The position numbers and the translations under genes were made by a program. Shown one piece after another: positions 41,531 through 51,217 of a DNA stretch of 64,000 nt (position 1 is the first letter of the stretch; each line of letters begins with the position of its first letter). The notes beneath the pieces were generated by a model. It was not told the origin of the DNA. It saw only the letters and a list, made by a program, of their open reading frames with translations, and searched no databases. This stretch comes from JANOXC01 sp031418215 (GTDB lineage: Bacteria > Bacteroidota > Bacteroidia > AKYH767-A > OLB10), in assembly GCA_031418215.1 (NCBI GenBank), contig JANOXC010000119.1:5198-69197 (forward strand), read 5' to 3'.

Positions 41531-44458
41531 CTAATACCCAAAAATATTCTCCAACCCCATTTCATTCACTTCACCATACTTCTCCAGTGATTTGAAATCC
41601 AGTCTTTCTTTCTTTCCAAGCACCATGATGGTGTAACTTTTATTCTTAATATATTGTTCTTGGAATTTGCTTATGTCGCTTAAAGTTAATGATTGCGCAT
41701 TTTTGTAAATGTCTTTTCTTCTGTCATAATCATAACCTAACTTTTTATAACTGTCACGCACAAATAATACATCGCCTTTAGTGATTCTTTCTGTTTGTAT
41801 GGATTTTAACAATGCATCCTTTGCCTGATTAAACCCTGATTCTGTCAATGGCATATCATTTAGTAGTTCAGTCATGCCGGCCATCGCTTCCGGAAGTTTA
41901 TCAGCCTGTGAACCAATGTATGCAAAGTTGAAATAGGACTTATATCGATCAAGTGGTTCGCGAATGGTAGAGCTCACTGAATACGCCAGTGCTTTGCTTT
42001 CCCGCAAGGTCTGAAACACCAGACTTGACATACTGCCTCCGAAATATTCATTATATAAAGCAACTTTGGGGCTTAGGTCTTTATTAAATAAATCTCCCTT
42101 TGACATCATAATGATCTCCGCTTGTTTCATATCGTAATTGAATACAAACAAACGGTTTACATCACTCTTCATTTCTTCAAATTTTACCGGTGGCATAATA
42201 GCCTGGAATCCTTTTGGCACTTTGTGATATTTGTTCAATAGTGTTGTTAGTAATTCCACTTTCTCAGGACCGTAATAACTGATACGATGATCAAAACCTG
42301 TCAGGTTTTTAATAATATTAGTAAGTTCTACCGCACGAATAGCTCTTAACTCCTGCTCAGAAAGCAAATTGGTACTGGGATTTTTTGCTCCATATTTCGC
42401 ATACTGCTGCATCAATCCAAGTATGGCGCGTTTATTTAATTTGGCATCGCTACGTCTTTTCAATACATCATCGATATAATTTTCCAGCGCTTCTTCATCG
42501 GGCTTCGGGTTGGTAATAAATTCTTCAAATAATAATAATGCAGAAGCAAAATTTTCCTTTAAACCTGATAGCGAAATATAGCACTGATCTTCAGAACGAG
42601 AAACGGTATAATCGCATCCTAACTTGTAAAACTCCTGTTTTAGCTGAGCTGCTGTCAATGTTGTTGAACCAAGGTACTCCAGATAATCAATAGCCAAACC
42701 CAATTTTTTATTGTGATTGGTACCCATGTCCAATATATAATATAGGTCGAACAGGTTATTCTCTTTATTCTGAACATAACTCACTTCTATGCCACTTGTT
42801 AATTTGAATTTTTGAATTGCTTTATCAAAATCTACAAATTCAGGTTGAACGGGATTCACTTTCGCTGTAACAATGCTTTTTAAAAAGGGTGACTGATCAT
42901 CACGGTTCACAGCGATAGGCGTAATTTGCGGCTTCGCAACTTTTACAACGCTTTTATCTTCACCGGTACGTTTATATACAATCACGTAATTATTGTTGTA
43001 ATTTGCCTTTACGAAATCAATGATTTGTTGCTTTGTGATTTTCGACATGCGATCAAGCTGGTTCACTGCATCTGCATAGGGTACGCCTGACACCTCTGAT
43101 TCCATCATAAAGGAAGACCGTCCCGAATTTGATTCGAAACTCTTGGACTGCTCCAGTTTTAACTGGTTGATGACAGCTATTAAAATCCAGTTGGGGAAAT
43201 TTCCTTTTTTCATTTCTTCCAATTGACCAAGCAACAGATCGCGCACCTCTTCTAAATTTTGTCCATCGCGAGCCCGTCCCGACAATGAATGCACACTATA
43301 ATCTTTCATAGTATTTGTAGAAGAACCTGATGTTAAAACTTTTTGTGCCTGATTAAGATTTAAATCAAGTAATCCGGCTTGTCCGTTGCTTAGTATCATA
43401 TCCACCATGGTCATCATATCAGCATCGTTACTTGATGCGCCATTGAAACGATAATTTATGGTTACACTTTCTGCATCCGGACCATAAACATTCTTAATGA
43501 TGGGTGCTGTGATTGGTTTCTCAGGCGTAAATGTAAATGCAGGAATTTCTTTACGCGGCATCCCACCAAACTTTTCGTCAATTACCTTAATCATTTCATC
43601 CGGATTAAAATCTCCGGAAAATGAAATCACCATGTTATTGGGTACATAATAGGTATTAAAATACTCCTGGATTTTTTTCAATGATGGATTTTTCAAATGC
43701 TCCACTGTTCCGATAGTTGTTTGCGTACCATAAGGATGTGATTGAAAAAGTGATGCGTTTGAAGTCTCATAAATCTTACGGCCATCATTATCCAAAGCCC
43801 TGTTTTTTTCCTCATAAACCGCCTCCAACTCAGTATGAAAACCACGCATCACCGGTTTACGAAATCGTTCAGCGGAAACCGAAAGAAATGGCACCATATA
43901 ATTTGAAGGAACATCATTAACATAAACAGTTTGCTCAACTGAGGTAAAAGCATTCGTTCCTTCAACTCCCATAGCCGTCATCATTTTATCAAATTCATTC
44001 GGAATGGCAAATTGAGATGCCAAGCCTGAAACTGCATCTATCTGGCGGTAGGCAGCAACTCTTTGCAAACTATCTGTAATCTTACCGTAAGCATCGTATA
44101 AATTGTAAATGGAATCGAGATATACCTTTTCTTTAGTAAAATCCTTTGTTCCATATTGATCTGTTCCTTTAAAAAGCATATGCTCAAGGTAATGCGCCAA
44201 GCCTGTTGCATCAGCCGGATCTGTCTTACTTCCAGCCTTAACGCCAATCATCGATTGAAAGCGAGGCTCATCTTTATATACAGAAAGATAAACCTTCAGA
44301 CCGTTCTTCAATTCATAAATTCTGGCTTTCAAAGGATCGCCCGGAATGGTAATGTATTGATAATCCCTAGCAAGAGGTGGTTTTGCAGGCTGAGAAAATG
44401 AGGTTGTGCCGGTAAAAATCATTACTGCTGCTGCGATGATAAACTTGAGTACTTTCAT
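41531..44458 (-). CDS. M16-family zinc metalloprotease (pitrilysin-like)
   Basis: This 975-residue exported protease has a signal peptide (residues 1-22, cut before QPAKPP). The inverted zinc motif H89-YLE92-H93 (HxxEH) is followed about 75 residues later by ELEAVYEEKNRALDND with the third ligand Glu. The second half (from ~550) repeats the fold without a zinc site and carries the RESKALAYSVSSTIRE R/Y-type motif of the inactive domain, so this is a fused two-half enzyme. It likely degrades peptides in the periplasm. It is transcribed divergently from the T9SS protein gene at 44529. Confidence 0.93.
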   Translation of the reverse strand: MKVLKFIIAAAVMIFTGTTSFSQPAKPPLARDYQYITIPGDPLKARIYELKNGLKVYLSVYKDEPRFQSMIGVKAGSKTDPADATGLAHYLEHMLFKGTDQYGTKDFTKEKVYLDSIYNLYDAYGKITDSLQRVAAYRQIDAVSGLASQFAIPNEFDKMMTAMGVEGTNAFTSVEQTVYVNDVPSNYMVPFLSVSAERFRKPVMRGFHTELEAVYEEKNRALDNDGRKIYETSNASLFQSHPYGTQTTIGTVEHLKNPSLKKIQEYFNTYYVPNNMVISFSGDFNPDEMIKVIDEKFGGMPRKEIPAFTFTPEKPITAPIIKNVYGPDAESVTINYRFNGASSNDADMMTMVDMILSNGQAGLLDLNLNQAQKVLTSGSSTNTMKDYSVHSLSGRARDGQNLEEVRDLLLGQLEEMKKGNFPNWILIAVINQLKLEQSKSFESNSGRSSFMMESEVSGVPYADAVNQLDRMSKITKQQIIDFVKANYNNNYVIVYKRTGEDKSVVKVAKPQITPIAVNRDDQSPFLKSIVTAKVNPVQPEFVDFDKAIQKFKLTSGIEVSYVQNKENNLFDLYYILDMGTNHNKKLGLAIDYLEYLGSTTLTAAQLKQEFYKLGCDYTVSRSEDQCYISLSGLKENFASALLLFEEFITNPKPDEEALENYIDDVLKRRSDAKLNKRAILGLMQQYAKYGAKNPSTNLLSEQELRAIRAVELTNIIKNLTGFDHRISYYGPEKVELLTTLLNKYHKVPKGFQAIMPPVKFEEMKSDVNRLFVFNYDMKQAEIIMMSKGDLFNKDLSPKVALYNEYFGGSMSSLVFQTLRESKALAYSVSSTIREPLDRYKSYFNFAYIGSQADKLPEAMAGMTELLNDMPLTESGFNQAKDALLKSIQTERITKGDVLFVRDSYKKLGYDYDRRKDIYKNAQSLTLSDISKFQEQYIKNKSYTIMVLGKKERLDFKSLEKYGEVNEMGLENIFGY

Positions 44459-44480
44459 TGTGTAGATTTTAAATGGAAGG

Positions 44481-44488
44481 CAAATATA
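44481..44488 (-). promoter_or_regulatory. Candidate -7 box of the M16 protease gene
   Basis: TATATTTG on the minus strand (44488 to 44481) matches TAnnTTTG and lies 22 bases upstream of the ATG at 44458. No TTTG/TTG at the usual -33 distance is seen, so only half of the promoter is supported. Confidence 0.35.
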
Positions 44489-44528
44489 ATCACTTGTTCA
44501 ATGCTTTATTTATTCGCAATTTCGCAGG

Positions 44529-45623
44529 GTGAGAATCCGGATACTCCTCTTGACAGTTTGTCTATTATTTTCCTTGTCATCTGATGCATCGGGTACATTT
44601 AGCAATGCTAAAAATCCATTATCAATTGAAGATCAATCCATTTCAACTATTCGATTGGTTGGCACATCAGTAATTGCTGATTTTCAATATGATGACACTT
44701 GCCAAAACAGCCCAACACAATTTACATTGATTTTTAGCGGGCCGGATTCTGTTTTCTGGAATTTTGGAGATCTTCCGAGTGGCGCATTAAATAACTCAAC
44801 GGTTTTAAATCCACAACATATATATACTACTTCGGGCAATAAAACAGTGCAATGCATTGTGTATGCAGGCGGCTTCCCGGATACAGCAATAAAAACAATC
44901 AACATCATATCCGAACCATTAATTTTTCCTACAACTGATTCAACTATTTGCAGTGGAAACACCGTTTTTCTCGATGTTACCAATATCGTTCCCGGTTTTT
45001 CTTTTCAATGGAATGATGGCTATCCTGACCCTTACCGTTTTATTGATACAGATGGCACCTATATAGCAACTGTTAGCATTGGTAGTTGCACAAAGACATC
45101 CGCTTTTACCTTACACACCCTTGATGAACCCAATGTTTATCTTGGAGAAGATACCGTTTTATGTAGTGGGGGAAGTTGGTTGCTGAATGCATCTTTTCCT
45201 TCATCAAATTATCTTTGGCAAGATGGTAGCACTGCACCTACATATACAGCCTATTCAACCAGGACTTATGGTGTTCAGGTAAGTAATCAATGTGGTATTG
45301 CTGCTGATTCAATCTACCTGGAATTTGATGAATGCAGCTGTAATGTATACTTTCCAAGTGCATTTACCCCAAACAGCGACAATCACAATGAACAATTCAA
45401 CTTCAATTATGATTGCCTCGATTTTCAATCAAACATTAAAATATTCAGTCGCTGGGGTAATTTGGTTTTCGAAAGCGATGATGCTGCAGTTGGATGGGAT
45501 GGTACTTATAAAGGTAAAGACGCAATTGAAGATATATATATATATATTCTTAAATATAGCGGTGTTATTGACGGCACCTCTCAGGAAATTGTTAAACGGG
45601 GTACTTTTTTGCTGATGCGTTAG
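44529..45623 (+). CDS. PKD-domain secreted protein with T9SS type-B sorting domain
   Basis: This 364-residue protein starts with GTG and has a signal peptide (MRIRILLLTVCLLFSLSSDASG). A PKD domain follows (SPTQFTLIFSG…VFWNFGD…NPQHIYTTSGNKTVQCIV), then two Cys-rich Ig-like modules (STICSGNTVFLDV, DTVLCSGGSWLLN). The last ~95 residues are a gliding-motility-associated/type-B C-terminal domain: VYFPSAFTPNSDNHNEQFN, IKIFSRWGNLVFES, GWDGTYKGK and a final RGTFLLMR. It should be exported by T9SS and attached to the surface. An (AT)8 tract at 45532-45547 lies inside the sorting-domain coding region (residues DIYIYI). The function of the PKD part is unknown. Confidence 0.88.
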   Translation: MRIRILLLTVCLLFSLSSDASGTFSNAKNPLSIEDQSISTIRLVGTSVIADFQYDDTCQNSPTQFTLIFSGPDSVFWNFGDLPSGALNNSTVLNPQHIYTTSGNKTVQCIVYAGGFPDTAIKTINIISEPLIFPTTDSTICSGNTVFLDVTNIVPGFSFQWNDGYPDPYRFIDTDGTYIATVSIGSCTKTSAFTLHTLDEPNVYLGEDTVLCSGGSWLLNASFPSSNYLWQDGSTAPTYTAYSTRTYGVQVSNQCGIAADSIYLEFDECSCNVYFPSAFTPNSDNHNEQFNFNYDCLDFQSNIKIFSRWGNLVFESDDAAVGWDGTYKGKDAIEDIYIYILKYSGVIDGTSQEIVKRGTFLLMR

Positions 45624-45627
45624 AAAA

Positions 45628-45700
45628 GGGTTTAAGGTTTTGTGATTAAAGTTTAGGGTTTAAAATAGTTTGTATTAGTTTGAATTGTTTTGAAATGTTA
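45628..45700. repeat. 7-bp then 10-bp GTTT tandem array
   Basis: Seven-base units GGGTTTA AGGTTTT GTGATTA AAGTTTA GGGTTTA (45628-45662) are followed by 10-base units TAGTTTGTAT, TAGTTTGAAT and TGTTTTGAAA (45666-45695). On the complementary strand this is the same order, 10-mers then 7-mers with AAAC, as at 23811 and 31688. It begins four bases after the TAG of the T9SS protein gene. Confidence 0.7.
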
Positions 45701-45763
45701 AAAAATAACAATAGAAGTTAATGCTATTTTTAGCAGCACATATTTCAAATACACTCCCTACAA

Positions 45764-45850
45764 CTTCATCGCTTCATCGCTTCATCGCTTAATCGCTTAA
45801 TCGCTTAATCGCTTAATCACTTCATCACCTCATCGCTTAATCACTTCAAC
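45764..45850. repeat. Octamer array CTTMATCR x10
   Basis: Ten 8-base units (CTTCATCG x3, CTTAATCG x3, CTTAATCA, CTTCATCA, CCTCATCG, CTTAATCA) fill 45764-45843 and an imperfect 11th follows. The last complete unit contains the TGA stop (complement of 45841-45843) of the minus-strand MORN-repeat gene, so unit gain or loss would change the 3' untranslated region or the last codons only. Confidence 0.85.
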
Positions 45851-46551
45851 AACTCCTCCTCCCCATTTTTATAAATAACTTCTTTTACAACAACACCGGT
45901 CTCGTCAAACTGCTGCCATTTACCATCGCGTTCACCGTTTTTATAAATTCCTTTTTCACGTAACTTGCCTTCAGGATAATATAAAACTGATGGCCCATTC
46001 TCTTTTCCGTTTTTATATTGGATTTCAAAAATGAGTCTCCCTTCATCATTATACTCTTTTACAATGCCATCTTTTTCACCTTTGGAATAGCTCACCTCAT
46101 GAGCCAGCACTCCATTTTGATAAAAAACTTTCCATACCCCATCGGCAGCACCATTTTTATAATGTTCTATTGTACTGATTGAATCAGTTGCTGCCTGATA
46201 ATAAATCCAGACACTATCCTTTAATTGGTTGTTGTAAAATCCTTTTGCTAAAATCTTTCCACTTTCAAAATAGGTAGTGACTTTCGCTAATTTTCCCTTG
46301 CCTTCAAAACGAACCTCCCCCTTTAATTTCCCTGATTCATACCAAGTGCGTGTAATGCCAACAGGCTTATCATCTTTGAAAATCGTTTCACTGCAAAGCG
46401 TATCAGTACGGTAATATTTCTGCCATTTCCCTTGCTTCATTCCTTTACTATCTTTTCTATTGATGGTATCACCTTTATAAACCTGGAATGACTGACTGAA
46501 AGAAAAGACTGAATAAATGCTCAATAAAGCTGCTAAAATGATCCGTTTCAT
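45841..46551 (-). CDS. MORN-repeat (YwqK-like) exported protein
   Basis: This 236-residue protein has a signal peptide (MKRIILAALLSIYSVFSFS|Q) followed by about eight MORN_2-type repeats with the core Y-x-x-G-x-(L/K)-x-x-E/G: TWYESGKLKGEVRF, TYFESGKILAKGFY, YYPEGKLREKGIY and others. Databases label such proteins YwqK-family antitoxins, but no toxin gene is adjacent and the protein is exported, so an envelope repeat protein is the safer reading. It is divergent from the TonB receptor gene. Confidence 0.8.
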   Translation of the reverse strand: MKRIILAALLSIYSVFSFSQSFQVYKGDTINRKDSKGMKQGKWQKYYRTDTLCSETIFKDDKPVGITRTWYESGKLKGEVRFEGKGKLAKVTTYFESGKILAKGFYNNQLKDSVWIYYQAATDSISTIEHYKNGAADGVWKVFYQNGVLAHEVSYSKGEKDGIVKEYNDEGRLIFEIQYKNGKENGPSVLYYPEGKLREKGIYKNGERDGKWQQFDETGVVVKEVIYKNGEEELLK

Positions 46552-46671
46552 AGTTGCAAATTTATGTTAACTACGGAATAATAAATTAAAAATTGAATAT
46601 AATCGTTGTCAGATTGAACCGGTTTATCAACAAAATCAATAACAAGAAAAAGTTGCCCTCATTGTTCAATG

Positions 46672-46701
46672 TTGGAAGTTAATCTAAAAAAACTATTTTT
46701 G
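46672..46701 (+). promoter_or_regulatory. Candidate promoter of the TonB receptor gene
   Basis: TTG (46672-46674), a 19-base spacer and TATTTTTG (46694-46701) match the Bacteroidota -33/-7 consensus at the expected distance. Transcription would start near 46708, about 11 bases before the ATG at 46719, and would exclude the in-frame TTG at 46704. Confidence 0.55.
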
Positions 46702-46718
46702 GGTTGACAAGCCGGCCA

Positions 46719-49550
46719 ATGAAGAGACTTAACCTTTTATTGATATCCCAATTCATTACCTTTTTTTCATTTGGACAAATCATTAATGGAAGCATTCTTG
46801 ACAAAAAAACCAATGACCCATTAATTGGGGCAACCATATCAATTAAAGGTACTGCCACGGGCTCCTCTGCAAATGTATCGGGTGATTTTACGCTTAATAT
46901 TAACCAACCACTACCTGTCATTCTAATTTGCTCCTATATTGGATATATCACCCAGGAAATCACTGTAAGCGATACAAAAAAGCTGATTGTTAAAATGGTC
47001 GAGCAGCAAACATTGCTCAAGGAAATAAGCATATCTGATACACGTCTCACTGACAAACAACGCGAATCACCGCTAACCGTTGAAGCGATGGACATCATTG
47101 CCATCAGGGAAACGCCGGCAGCCAATTTTTATGAAGGTCTGGGCCAATTAAAAGGAGTTGATGTTACTTCGGCAAGCATTGGTTTTAAAGTTATCAATAC
47201 CAGAGGTTTTAACAGTACATCTCCTGTACGCTCATTGCAGATTATTGATGGTGTAGACAATCAGTCACCAGGTCTCAATTTTTCCTTGGGTAATTTCTTA
47301 GGAAGTTCTGAACTTGATGTTTTAAAAGTCGACATCGTAGCCGGTGCCAGTTCTGCCTATTATGGACCTAATGCTTTCAACGGTGTTATCAGTATGACAA
47401 CAAGAAGTCCGTTTGTTAAACCGGGTTTTGAAATAACCGCCAAGACCGGTACAAGGAACCTGCTGGAGACATCGATGCGTTATTCTGCTATAATTAAAAA
47501 TAAAGAAGGCCTTGACAAAGTTGGTTTTAAATTAAATGCCTATTTCATGAAAGCAAGGGATTGGGAAGCCAATAACCTTTCACCTACGCCTCAGTCTCGC
47601 AGCACCGTGTCAAACCCAGGTGGCTATGATGCTGTAAATATTTACGGTGATGAATACCTTGCAAGTGCTGATGCAACAGCTTCTTTAAAAACCAGTCCTG
47701 GACTAGGGGTATATTACCGCAAAGGTTATGCTGAGAAAGACTTAGTTGATTACAATACACAAAACATTAAACTGAATGCAGCTGTTCATTACCTTGTAAA
47801 ACCTGACAATGAAATTATATATAGCTCTAATTTTGGTTATGGCACCACCATTTACCAGGGTGATAACAGGTACAGCTTAAAAGACATTAAATTTTTTCAG
47901 AATAGGATTGAGTACCGAAAGAACAATAAATTTTTTATCCGCTTTTATGCCACCAATGAAGATGCGGGTAAATCTTATGATGCATATTTTACTGCCTTGC
48001 TTTTGCAAAGGGCTGCAAAAGATGATTTACTATGGGCCAAGGAATACAGAACTTATTATGATACTGCAATCGTTAGGTTAGTACAGGCCTTACCCGGTTA
48101 TCCTGTTGCTTTTCAAGGATTCGGCAACCCTTATCTAGACAGCCTTAGAACTTTTTTAGGGGGATATAATGAATTGCTTACCTCCTATCACCAACAAACC
48201 AGTAATTTCGTTAGTAATTATATTACACCGGGGCACCAAGCTTATCTGGAACCGGGAACAGCACGTTTCGATTCCGCTTTTGCTGCAATTACTACCAAGG
48301 AGTCATATTCGCAGGGAGGATCATTGTTCTTTGATCGTTCAGCATTATATCACGGGCACGGTGAATATAAGTTTACTCCAGGTTGGATGGACATTACGAT
48401 TGGTGCCAATGCAAGGCTGTACAAGCCAAATTCCCATGGCACCATTTTCAGTGACACCTCTTATTATGAATACAACACCGTTTATAATTCCGACAATAGT
48501 GTATTAAGAGTTGATTCCACTTTAAAATATAAAAAGATTACGAACTATGAATGGGGAGCATACCTTGGATTGGAAAAACGGTTTTTTAAGGATAAATTAA
48601 AATTAAATGCCACGGCCAGAGTTGATAAAAATGAAAATTTTCCTTACCTATTTTCTCCTGCACTTTCAGCCGTTTATTCTCCTCATAAGAATCATACAAT
48701 ACGGGTCACTTTTTCCTCTGCCATACGCAACCCTACACTTTCCGATCAATATTTATATTACCCCGTTGGCCGGGCAATTCTTATTGGAAATTTAAATGGC
48801 TATGACTCGTTGGTTACTGTTGAATCTTTTGTGAATTATCTGAATATTAATGATGTGAGTTTGTTACGTTTTTTTAATGTAAAACCCGTTGTGCCTGAAA
48901 AAGTAAAAACAATTGAATTGGGCTATCGAACGTCAGTTTTTGATCATCTGTATTTAGATCTCAATGCTTATTATAGCGAATACCATGACTTTATCGGCTA
49001 TAAAATTGGCACCAACCTCGATATTATTAATATTTATAATGGTCCATTTTTCCCAGCTACAAAGAAAGTATTGTTCAATAACTTCTATCGTGTGGCAACT
49101 AACTCTGAAGAGGTGGTCACTACTTCCGGTGTCAGCGTTGGGTTGAGTTATTTTTTCAAGAATTTTTATGCCATTACCGGTAATTATTCCTTTAATCAAT
49201 TGAATAAAGATGCGGAAGACCCCCTCATCCCTGCCTATAACACTCCGAAAAACAAATACAATATTGGTTTTAGCGGACGCGATATTATTACCTCGAAAAT
49301 TAAGAATTGGGGATTCAGCATCAATTATAAATGGGTCGAGGGATTCTTATTTGAAGGTTCTCCTCAATTTACCGGATCTATCGAAACTTACGATATGGTA
49401 GATTTACAGGTCAATAAGAAATTCCCTCAATTGCAAACCACTTTTAAGTTCGGCATTCAAAACCTCTTAAATAATGAACATTATGAAGTTTATGGTGGGC
49501 CATTAGTTGGACGAATGGCATACTTTCAGGTAGCTGTCTCGCTTGATTAA
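46719..49550 (+). CDS. TonB-dependent outer-membrane receptor
   Basis: A 943-residue receptor (ATG at 46719 chosen over an upstream TTG, giving the signal peptide MKRLNLLLISQFITFFSFG|Q). Domains: carboxypeptidase-regulatory-like module (~20-105, INGSILDKKTNDPLIGATI), plug (~115-235, GLGQLKGVDVTSASIGFKVINTRGF, VDNQSPGLNF, AYYGPNAFNGVISMTT), then a barrel to the C-terminus ending YFQVAVSLD. No SusD-like partner is next to it, so this is a stand-alone receptor; the ligand is unknown. An M16 protease and an esterase-like secreted protein are close by. Confidence 0.93.
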   Translation: MKRLNLLLISQFITFFSFGQIINGSILDKKTNDPLIGATISIKGTATGSSANVSGDFTLNINQPLPVILICSYIGYITQEITVSDTKKLIVKMVEQQTLLKEISISDTRLTDKQRESPLTVEAMDIIAIRETPAANFYEGLGQLKGVDVTSASIGFKVINTRGFNSTSPVRSLQIIDGVDNQSPGLNFSLGNFLGSSELDVLKVDIVAGASSAYYGPNAFNGVISMTTRSPFVKPGFEITAKTGTRNLLETSMRYSAIIKNKEGLDKVGFKLNAYFMKARDWEANNLSPTPQSRSTVSNPGGYDAVNIYGDEYLASADATASLKTSPGLGVYYRKGYAEKDLVDYNTQNIKLNAAVHYLVKPDNEIIYSSNFGYGTTIYQGDNRYSLKDIKFFQNRIEYRKNNKFFIRFYATNEDAGKSYDAYFTALLLQRAAKDDLLWAKEYRTYYDTAIVRLVQALPGYPVAFQGFGNPYLDSLRTFLGGYNELLTSYHQQTSNFVSNYITPGHQAYLEPGTARFDSAFAAITTKESYSQGGSLFFDRSALYHGHGEYKFTPGWMDITIGANARLYKPNSHGTIFSDTSYYEYNTVYNSDNSVLRVDSTLKYKKITNYEWGAYLGLEKRFFKDKLKLNATARVDKNENFPYLFSPALSAVYSPHKNHTIRVTFSSAIRNPTLSDQYLYYPVGRAILIGNLNGYDSLVTVESFVNYLNINDVSLLRFFNVKPVVPEKVKTIELGYRTSVFDHLYLDLNAYYSEYHDFIGYKIGTNLDIINIYNGPFFPATKKVLFNNFYRVATNSEEVVTTSGVSVGLSYFFKNFYAITGNYSFNQLNKDAEDPLIPAYNTPKNKYNIGFSGRDIITSKIKNWGFSINYKWVEGFLFEGSPQFTGSIETYDMVDLQVNKKFPQLQTTFKFGIQNLLNNEHYEVYGGPLVGRMAYFQVAVSLD

Positions 49551-49657
49551 TGATTCTCTTATATTTTTGTATCTAAATTGTTCTTGCAAATATTCTCCAT
49601 AAATAAACAATCCTATTTCAATTTAATTAATTTTACAGAACTAAAAACCATAACATC

Positions 49658-51199
49658 ATGATGAAACGCCTACTCATATTTATCTTCATTGCTGCTACCA
49701 GCTGTATTACAGCCAATGCACAACGGTATTTAACACAAATTTTTACCGATGCCCAAATTACTTACACGCCCAACATTGTGTATGCTAATAATTTCAGTTT
49801 TTTAACCGGAGCACCAGTAGCTACCGATTTATACATGGATCTTTATGCTCCTAATGCATCCATTGACCCGGGCATTAAACCATTGATTGTTTATTTGCAT
49901 ACCGGAAGCTTTCTCCCAACAATCGTGAATGGTACACCTACAGGGAATAAAACAGACAGCGCCACTGTAGAAATGTGCCGTCAATTTGCAAAAAGAGGCT
50001 ATGTTGTTGCGGCTATGAGCTATCGCGTGGGCTGGAATCCAATTGCAACCTATGAAGGTATCCGTACCGGAACTTTATTAAACGCCGTTTATCGCTCTCT
50101 TCAAGATGTAAAATGCTGCGTTCGATTTTTAAATAAATCTGTTATTTCAGGTAATCCTTACTTAATTGATAGTAGTAAAATTGTTTTATGCGGACAAGGA
50201 TCGGGCGGATATGTTGCGCTTGCTTATGCAACACTCGATAAAACAGCTGAAATAAATCTACCGAAATTCCTGGCTGATTCTACTGTTGTTGCTTATGGAT
50301 TTGTTCAGGGTCAATCGTATGTCAACCCTGCTGTTTCAGGTGATTTTGATGGTTACGGAGGTGTGTCTATTTACAATAATCCAAATAATAGTGTTGGATT
50401 TAGTTCTAAAGTTCATTTCGTTATTAATCTTGGTGGCGCTTTAGCTGACAGTTCCTGGCTTGAACCAGGGGATGCACCAATGACATCTTTGCATGTAATG
50501 GGTGATCCCTTTGCTCCTTATGGCGATGGGCCTGTAATTGTGCCTACTACAGGTGGTTTTGTAGTAAATGTAAGCGGTAGCAAAACTGTTGTCACAAAAG
50601 CAAATGCAATAGGCAATAACAATTGTTTCATCAATGCAGGTTTTACCGATCCTTATACGTTAAGGGCTAATCAACTAAATATAGGGCAAGATGGTTTGTT
50701 TCCATTCGATATGAATCCTCCTACCCAGGCTGGTCCATGGGAGTGGTTTGATTTACAAGCTACCAGGAACTTGGCACAGTTGATAGGTTATCCGCCTTCT
50801 GAGGGGGACAGTGTATATAATGATGCATTACTCACCAACCCAAATATGAGTAAAGCAAAAGCGTTGGCACATATTGATACCATTCAAAACTATGTAAACC
50901 CACGTATTGTTTATTGTCTTGGCTTGTTGACAAGCATCAATGACAATTCCGCGGTAGCCGCCAGCATAGTGGCAATGCCCAACCCTTCCAATGATGGGAT
51001 GAATATTGAACTTCGTCAAAGAGATAACCAAATTGTTTCCATTGAATTATTTGACATTACAGGAAGAATAATCAACCATCACGACGGAATTGCAACTTCA
51101 ACTTACCGAATTGCCCGAAAAGGAATTGAGCCGGGTATATATATTGCAAGGGTGAGGACTGAAAAAGGAGAAGCTTCTATCCGAATCTGCTTTAATTAG
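49658..51199 (+). CDS. Alpha/beta-hydrolase-like secreted protein with T9SS type-A sorting domain
   Basis: This 513-residue protein has a signal peptide (MMKRLLIFIFIAATSCITANA|Q) and an alpha/beta-hydrolase core (residues ~45-330): DLYMDLYAPNA, PLIVYLHTGSF (oxyanion-type loop), YVVAAMSYRVGWNP, then DSSKIVLCGQGSGGYVALAYA. Aligned with the usual GESAGG elbow, the nucleophile position is Gly181, so Ser is missing from GxSxG. The last ~75 residues (VAMPNPSNDGMNIELRQ…IELFDITGRII…GIYIARV) are a Por/T9SS type-A sorting domain. It is expected outside the cell. Catalytic function is doubtful; binding of an ester- or glycan-type ligand is possible. Confidence 0.85.
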   Translation: MMKRLLIFIFIAATSCITANAQRYLTQIFTDAQITYTPNIVYANNFSFLTGAPVATDLYMDLYAPNASIDPGIKPLIVYLHTGSFLPTIVNGTPTGNKTDSATVEMCRQFAKRGYVVAAMSYRVGWNPIATYEGIRTGTLLNAVYRSLQDVKCCVRFLNKSVISGNPYLIDSSKIVLCGQGSGGYVALAYATLDKTAEINLPKFLADSTVVAYGFVQGQSYVNPAVSGDFDGYGGVSIYNNPNNSVGFSSKVHFVINLGGALADSSWLEPGDAPMTSLHVMGDPFAPYGDGPVIVPTTGGFVVNVSGSKTVVTKANAIGNNNCFINAGFTDPYTLRANQLNIGQDGLFPFDMNPPTQAGPWEWFDLQATRNLAQLIGYPPSEGDSVYNDALLTNPNMSKAKALAHIDTIQNYVNPRIVYCLGLLTSINDNSAVAASIVAMPNPSNDGMNIELRQRDNQIVSIELFDITGRIINHHDGIATSTYRIARKGIEPGIYIARVRTEKGEASIRICFN

Positions 51200-51217
51200 T
51201 AAAAACACTTCATTCAT

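Noticed and set aside
45841..46551. Antitoxin of a toxin-antitoxin pair (YwqK label)
   Set aside because: The protein has a signal peptide and no adjacent toxin gene; the label is carried over from other MORN_2 proteins.
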